DNA of 64,000 nt from Bog-532 sp963805255 (lineage in GTDB: Bacteria; Actinomycetota; Actinomycetes; Streptosporangiales; Streptosporangiaceae), in the NCBI GenBank assembly GCA_963805255.1, contig CAWDTK010000013.1, positions 186,001 through 250,000 on the forward strand, given 5' to 3'. Below are positions 59,673 through 64,000 of the stretch, in pieces. Made by a program: the position numbers and the translations under genes. Within the stretch, counting starts at the first letter, position 1. Each line of letters starts with the position of its first letter. The notes under the pieces are model-generated. The model was not told the DNA's origin and searched no databases. It was given only the letters and a program-made list of their open reading frames with translations.

Positions 59673-62435
59673 TCAGCCGGTGTTCTGCAGGCCGGCGGCG
59701 ACGCCGTTCACGGTGAGCAGCAGCAGCCGCTCGAGCCGCTCACGCTCGGCGGGATCGTCCGCGGCCGGGGCGCGCAGCGCCGCCAGAGCCCGTAGCTGCA
59801 GGTGCGACAGCGCGTCCACGTACGGGTCCCGGAGCGCGACGGCGCGCGCGAGGACCGGCCGGTCAGCCAGCAGCCGGACATGCCCGGTGACGGCCAGGAC
59901 GAGCCGCATGGTCAGGTCGTACTCGGCCAGCACCCGGCCGGACAGATCGTCCCGGTCGCCCAGCGCCAGGTAGCGTTCGGCGATCCGGCGGTCGGTCTTG
60001 GCCAGGCTCATCTCCGCGTTGTCGATGAGCACATTGAACAGCGGCCACTCCGCGTACGCCCGCTGCAGCTCCGCCAGCCCGGCCCCGTCGCCGTCCGCGC
60101 CGGACTTCACCACGGCGGCCAGCCCACTGCCCAGGCCGAACCAGCCGGGCAGGTTCACCCGCGTCTGTGACCAGGCGAACACCCACGGGATGGCGCGCAG
60201 ATCATCCAGGCTGACAGCGGACCGGGACAGGCCGCGCCGCGCGGGGCGGGAGCCGATCCGCAGGCCGCCGATCTCCTCCAGCGGGCTGATCCGGGCGAAC
60301 CACTCCGCGAAGCCCTCGCTCTCGACCAGGGCGCGGAAGGCGCGCCGTGCCGCCTCGTCGATCACGTCTGCCACCCCGCGGAACCGCAGGGATACCTCGC
60401 TATTGCTCCCGGTGCGGGCCGGCGAGGAGGCCAGCAGCACGGCCGACGTCACCTGCTCCAGATGCCGTTTCGCGATGACCGCCCGGCCGTACCGGGCGAA
60501 GATCACCTCACCCTGCTCGGTGACCTTGAGCCGGTCGGCGACCGAGCCGGAGGCCTGGGCGAGCACCGCCTGCCCGGTGGGGCCGCCGCCGCGGCCGAGC
60601 GCGCCGCCGCGGCCGTGGAACAGGGTCAGCTCCACGTCGTTGGCGGCGGCCCAGGCCGCCAGCTCGGCCTGCGCGTCGAACAGCCGCAGCGTCGCGCTGG
60701 CGGGCCCGAGTTCCTTGGCCGAGTCGGAGTAGCCGAGCATGGCCTCCAGCTGCCGGCCGTTGGCCGCGAGCCGATCGGCGACCGGGGCCAGCTTCAGTAT
60801 CTCGGTCAGCACGCGGGGCGCGTTGGCCAGGTCCGCCCCGCTTTCGAACAGCGGCACCACGTCCAGGACCGGGGCGCTGCCGTCGGGCAGCGCGAACTGA
60901 GCCAGCTCGTACACGGCCGCGATGTCCTCCGCCGACCGGGTGAAGCTGACCACGTACCGCCGGCATGCCTCCGTACCGAGCCGCCGCTGGATCCAGGCGG
61001 CCACGCGCAAGGTCGCGAGCACCTCCTCCGCCTCCGCCGACAGGGGCTCGCCGGAGGGCGCGTCCCGCAACTCGGCGAGTACCCGGGCGTGCACCGCGCT
61101 GTGCTGGCGGATCTCCAGCTCGGCCAGGTGGAAACCGAACGTCTCCGCCTGCCAGATGAGGTGCTGGACCTCACCGTAGGCCTGCTGGCGGGCACCCGCG
61201 GCCGCCAGGGACTCCTGGACCAGGCGCAGCTCGGCGATGAATTCTCCCGGGCCGGAGTAGGCCAGGTCGGCGTGGCGAATGCGGGTCGCCTCCAGCCGCG
61301 CCGCCGTATACAGCAGGTAGGTACGGTACGGCTCCTGCGGGGAGCGGGCCGAGATCTCCGCGATCAGCTCGGGGTGCGCCGCGGCGGCCACGGCGAGCGC
61401 GCTCCGCAGTCCCGGCGATGCCGGCGTCATGGCCTCGTAAAGGGTCAGGGACCGGCCGATCCGGTCGGCGACCCGCGCGAGCGCGCGGAGCACGTGATCG
61501 GCCTGAATGGTGGCGGCTTCGCGGGTGACCCGTGCGGTCACGAAAGGGTTGCCGTCCCGGTCGGCGCCCACCCAGCTGCCGACCCTGAGGAACGCGGGCA
61601 CATCCGTCGGGATGCCGCCGCTGTCCGCGCCCGCGACGGCGTGATCCATCGAGCGGTAGAGCATGGGCACGACCCTGAACAGGGTCTCGTCGAACGCGGT
61701 CATCACCGAACGGACCTCGTCGATCGGGTCCATGGCGTTGACCCGCAGCTGTGCAGTCCGCCACAGCACGTCGATCTGCTCGCGCAGCTGGCGGAGGGTC
61801 TCGGTGTGGTCGGTCGCGGCGATCCGCGGGTCGTCGAGCACGTCCACCAGCACGGAAATCCGACGCAGCGAGGCGACCACCGCCCGGCGCCGCGCCTCGG
61901 TGGGGTGGGCGGTGAACACCGGGTGCACGCGCAGCCCGGCCAGCAGCTCCTCGAGCCGGTCACCGCCCTGCTCGCGGCGGATCTCCCGGACCGTGGCTGC
62001 CAGGGATTCCGGCAGCGGGTGCCCGGGCACGTCCCGCTCACGCAGGGCCCGGATGCGCTGATGCTCCTCGGCCAGGTTGACGAGGTGGAAGTACACGGTG
62101 AAGGCGCTGGCCACCTGTTCCGCACGGTCCAGCGGCCACGAGGCGACCAGGGCGGCGATGTCATCCAGCGAGTCGCCCGATTCCGGCCGCGGGCCCTCCG
62201 GCGGCGCGCCGTCTGCGCCCTCCGCGCCGTCTGCGCCCTCCGCGCCGCCTGCGCCCTCCGCGCGCCGCGCCTCGATCACGGCGTGCCGGAGCTGTTCCAC
62301 GTCGTCCAGCAGTTCCTGGCCGTCGGCCTCGCTCAGCACGCCGCCCAGCACGCTGCCCAGCAACCGGACGTCGCGCCGCATCGGCTCCGGCATCCGGTAG
62401 CGGTCACTGTCTCGGGTAACCGTTTCCCGCTCCAC
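59673..62435 (-). CDS. ppc: Phosphoenolpyruvate carboxylase
   Basis: The 920-residue enzyme has the catalytic FTAHPTEARRR (His177), VGSWVGADRDGNPFVT, GYSDSAKE, LTLFHGRGGALGRGGGP and the C-terminal GLQNTG. It makes oxaloacetate from PEP and bicarbonate, replenishing the TCA cycle. The start is GTG 62435, giving VERETVTRD; ATG 62393 is an alternative closer to the core. It has an 18-bp Ala/Glu/Gly repeat (62212-62265) in the N-terminal region. It is divergent from the carboxylase gene at 62523, leaving 87 bases. Confidence 0.95.
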   Translation of the reverse strand: MERETVTRDSDRYRMPEPMRRDVRLLGSVLGGVLSEADGQELLDDVEQLRHAVIEARRAEGAGGAEGADGAEGADGAPPEGPRPESGDSLDDIAALVASWPLDRAEQVASAFTVYFHLVNLAEEHQRIRALRERDVPGHPLPESLAATVREIRREQGGDRLEELLAGLRVHPVFTAHPTEARRRAVVASLRRISVLVDVLDDPRIAATDHTETLRQLREQIDVLWRTAQLRVNAMDPIDEVRSVMTAFDETLFRVVPMLYRSMDHAVAGADSGGIPTDVPAFLRVGSWVGADRDGNPFVTARVTREAATIQADHVLRALARVADRIGRSLTLYEAMTPASPGLRSALAVAAAAHPELIAEISARSPQEPYRTYLLYTAARLEATRIRHADLAYSGPGEFIAELRLVQESLAAAGARQQAYGEVQHLIWQAETFGFHLAELEIRQHSAVHARVLAELRDAPSGEPLSAEAEEVLATLRVAAWIQRRLGTEACRRYVVSFTRSAEDIAAVYELAQFALPDGSAPVLDVVPLFESGADLANAPRVLTEILKLAPVADRLAANGRQLEAMLGYSDSAKELGPASATLRLFDAQAELAAWAAANDVELTLFHGRGGALGRGGGPTGQAVLAQASGSVADRLKVTEQGEVIFARYGRAVIAKRHLEQVTSAVLLASSPARTGSNSEVSLRFRGVADVIDEAARRAFRALVESEGFAEWFARISPLEEIGGLRIGSRPARRGLSRSAVSLDDLRAIPWVFAWSQTRVNLPGWFGLGSGLAAVVKSGADGDGAGLAELQRAYAEWPLFNVLIDNAEMSLAKTDRRIAERYLALGDRDDLSGRVLAEYDLTMRLVLAVTGHVRLLADRPVLARAVALRDPYVDALSHLQLRALAALRAPAADDPAERERLERLLLLTVNGVAAGLQNTG
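62212..62265 (-). repeat. 18-bp tandem repeat in the ppc N-terminal region
   Basis: Three copies of TCTGCGCCCTCCGCGCCG (last degenerate) encode an Ala/Glu/Gly/Asp-rich insertion (AEGADG type). It keeps frame. Confidence 0.85.
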
Positions 62436-62522
62436 GTCGCAAGCGTAGCGAACGCGCCTGACGTCCTCGCAGCCCTGCGACCACCCCTGACCTCCCGGCC
62501 GCCCGCTGACTACCCTAGGCGC

Positions 62523-64000
62523 ATGACCAGTGATGCCGCCGCGCAGCCGGACCCCGGCCCCCGCGACAATGACCCGGACGTGCACACGACCGCAGGGAAG
62601 ATAGCCGACCTGGACCGGCGCCGCCAGGAAGCCGTGCACGCCGGCTCCGAGAAGGCCGTGCAGAAGCAGCACGCGAGGGGAAAGCTGACCGCGCGGGAGC
62701 GGATCGAACGGCTGCTGGACCCGGGCTCGTTCCTGGAGTTCGACGAGTTCGCCCGGCACCGGGCCACCGACTTCGGCATCGCAAAGAACCGGCCGTACGG
62801 CGACGGCGTGGTCACCGGGCACGGCACGGTGGACGGCCGCCCGGTCTGCGTGTTCAGCCAGGACTTCACCGTCTTCGGCGGATCGCTGGGCGAGGTCTAC
62901 GGCGCCAAGATCGTCAAGATCATGGACCACGCGCTCAAGGTCGGCTGCCCGGTGGTCGGCATCAACGACGGCGGCGGAGCGCGGATCCAGGAGGGCGTGG
63001 TCGCGCTCGGCGTGTTCGCGGACCTCTTCTACCGGAACGTGATGGCCTCGGGCGTGATCCCGCAGATCTCGCTGATCATGGGGCCGGCGGCTGGCGGGGC
63101 GGTCTACTCGCCGGCGATCACCGACTTCACCCTCATGGTGGAGGGCACGTCGCACATGTTCATCACCGGTCCCGACGTGATCAAGACGGTGACGGGGGAG
63201 GAGGTCACCTTCGAGGAACTCGGCGGGGCGCACGCGCACGCCGTCCGGTCCGGCGTGGCCCACTACCAGGCCAGGGACGAGGACGACTGCATCGAGTTCG
63301 CGCGCGACCTGCTCTCCTTCCTGCCGTCCAACAACCTCGAAGAGCCCCCGGTCGTCGACGCCCCCGCCGATCCCGCCGCGGCGGACGAGATCACCCGCGC
63401 CGACCGCGAACTGGACACGCTGATCCCGGACTCACCCAACCAGCCCTACGACATGCATTCGGTCATCGGGGGCGTGCTGGACGAAGGCTACTTCCTCGAG
63501 GTGCATACGGGATTCGCGCCGAACATCATCGTCGGCTTCGGCCGCGTGGCCGGCGCGCCGGTCGGGGTGGTAGCCAACCAGCCGATGCACTTCGCCGGGT
63601 GCCTGGACATCAACGCGGCGGAAAAGGCGGCCCGGTTCGTCCGCACCTGCGATGCGTTCAGCATCCCGATCCTGACGTTCGTCGACGTGCCCGGTTTCCT
63701 GCCCGGCGTCGACCAGGAATGGAACGGGATCATCCGGCGCGGCGCCAAGCTCATCTACGCGTACGCCGAGGCGACCGTGCCCAAGGTCACCGTCATCACC
63801 CGGAAGGCCTACGGCGGCGCCTACGACGTCATGGGATCCAAGCACCTCGGCGGGGACGTCAACCTGGCGTGGCCGACGGCGCAGATCGCCGTCATGGGCG
63901 CGCAGGGCGCGGTGAACATCCTCTACCGCCGCGAACTGGCCGCCGCCGACGACCCGGACACGCTGCGGGCCCAGCGCATCACCGAATACGAGGACAGGCT
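62523..64000 (+). CDS. Acyl-CoA carboxylase beta subunit (AccD5/PccB-like), 3' end outside the window
   Basis: At least 492 codons are present: N-terminal HTTAGKIADLDRRRQEAVHA, CVFSQDFTVFGGSLGEVYGA, the oxyanion loop GPAAGGAVYSPAITDFTLMV, and C-terminal FVDVPGFLPGVDQEWNGIIR with ITRKAYGGAYDVMGSKHLGG. This is the propionyl/acetyl-CoA carboxylase beta type (AccD5 in Mycobacterium, near birA). The ATG at 62523 starts 87 bases from the divergent ppc. The stop lies past 64000. It is distinct from the beta subunit encoded at 55049-56659. Confidence 0.93.
   Translation, partial: MTSDAAAQPDPGPRDNDPDVHTTAGKIADLDRRRQEAVHAGSEKAVQKQHARGKLTARERIERLLDPGSFLEFDEFARHRATDFGIAKNRPYGDGVVTGHGTVDGRPVCVFSQDFTVFGGSLGEVYGAKIVKIMDHALKVGCPVVGINDGGGARIQEGVVALGVFADLFYRNVMASGVIPQISLIMGPAAGGAVYSPAITDFTLMVEGTSHMFITGPDVIKTVTGEEVTFEELGGAHAHAVRSGVAHYQARDEDDCIEFARDLLSFLPSNNLEEPPVVDAPADPAAADEITRADRELDTLIPDSPNQPYDMHSVIGGVLDEGYFLEVHTGFAPNIIVGFGRVAGAPVGVVANQPMHFAGCLDINAAEKAARFVRTCDAFSIPILTFVDVPGFLPGVDQEWNGIIRRGAKLIYAYAEATVPKVTVITRKAYGGAYDVMGSKHLGGDVNLAWPTAQIAVMGAQGAVNILYRRELAAADDPDTLRAQRITEYEDR

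Noticed and set aside
1..64000. tRNA or rRNA genes
   Set aside because: Reading both strands I found no T-loop/acceptor pairs or rRNA-like conserved stretches; a tRNAscan-SE and Rfam run would be decisive.

Overview
The window is 64 kb of very G+C-rich chromosome from an actinomycete. Evidence for this is the strong G/C bias at third codon positions, frequent GTG/TTG starts, a mycoredoxin and a mycothiol-type maleylpyruvate isomerase (both imply mycothiol), an ANTAR protein, and gene order shared with Mycobacterium and Streptomyces. Examples are ychF / ispH / lipid-droplet protein / xseA / xseB / DUF4245, and purE / purK / PH-domain protein / birA / acyl-CoA carboxylase beta. Family-level placement (perhaps Streptosporangiales-like) is a guess.

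Layout. 0-1.2 kb: mycoredoxin and an ANTAR protein. 1.2-12.3 kb: an eight-gene minus-strand cluster resembling a Gram-positive (Tcp/VirB) type IV secretion or conjugation apparatus. It has TcpC- and TcpE-like proteins, a small two-helix membrane protein, a MinD-like protein with a defective P-loop, a VirB4-like ATPase, a large polytopic protein, a second NTF2-fold protein and a wall hydrolase. No relaxase, coupling ATPase or integrase is visible. 12.7-20.7 kb: housekeeping block (ychF, rmuC, DUF6542, ispH, lipid-droplet protein, xseA, xseB, DUF4245). 21-31.7 kb: glutamine-synthetase-like enzyme, DUF4331 protein, MFS transporter, ABC permease remnant, ICMT-like methyltransferase, SpoIIE phosphatase, MarR regulator, class I fumarase. 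31.8-39.3 kb: Ser/Thr kinase, two secreted lysozyme-fold paralogues each with a Crp-type site upstream, a glycosyltransferase-like membrane protein and a CoA-transferase. 39.3-44.7 kb: a small scar zone with a LuxR remnant, a complete IS1182-type element flanked by CTAG, a REC protein with a hybrid kinase, and a methyltransferase remnant. 44.8-53.2 kb: EF-Tu-domain-like small protein, MDMPI enzyme, ABC exporter, UDP-sugar dehydrogenase, purE/purK, cytosine-type permease. 53.2-64 kb: two-component system, two carboxyltransferase beta subunits flanking PH protein and birA, an antitoxin-like protein with a 48-bp-repeat tail, an AlaX remnant and PEP carboxylase.

Two features recur. Short in-frame tandem repeats (9-48 bp) appear in at least seven coding regions, and comparable non-coding minisatellites lie in two intergenic spaces. 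Also, several otherwise good genes carry a single-base indel in or near a homopolymer (ispH, the Ser/Thr kinase, the methyltransferase remnant), and the lipid-droplet gene has lost its stop. Either the assembly contains homopolymer errors or these genes are really disrupted. ispH is normally essential, which favours sequence error there.

The best candidate for an under-described system is the 11-kb Tcp-like secretion cluster. The best regulatory signal is the pair of exact TGTGA-N6-TCACA sites upstream of the two TTG-initiated lysozyme-fold paralogues.
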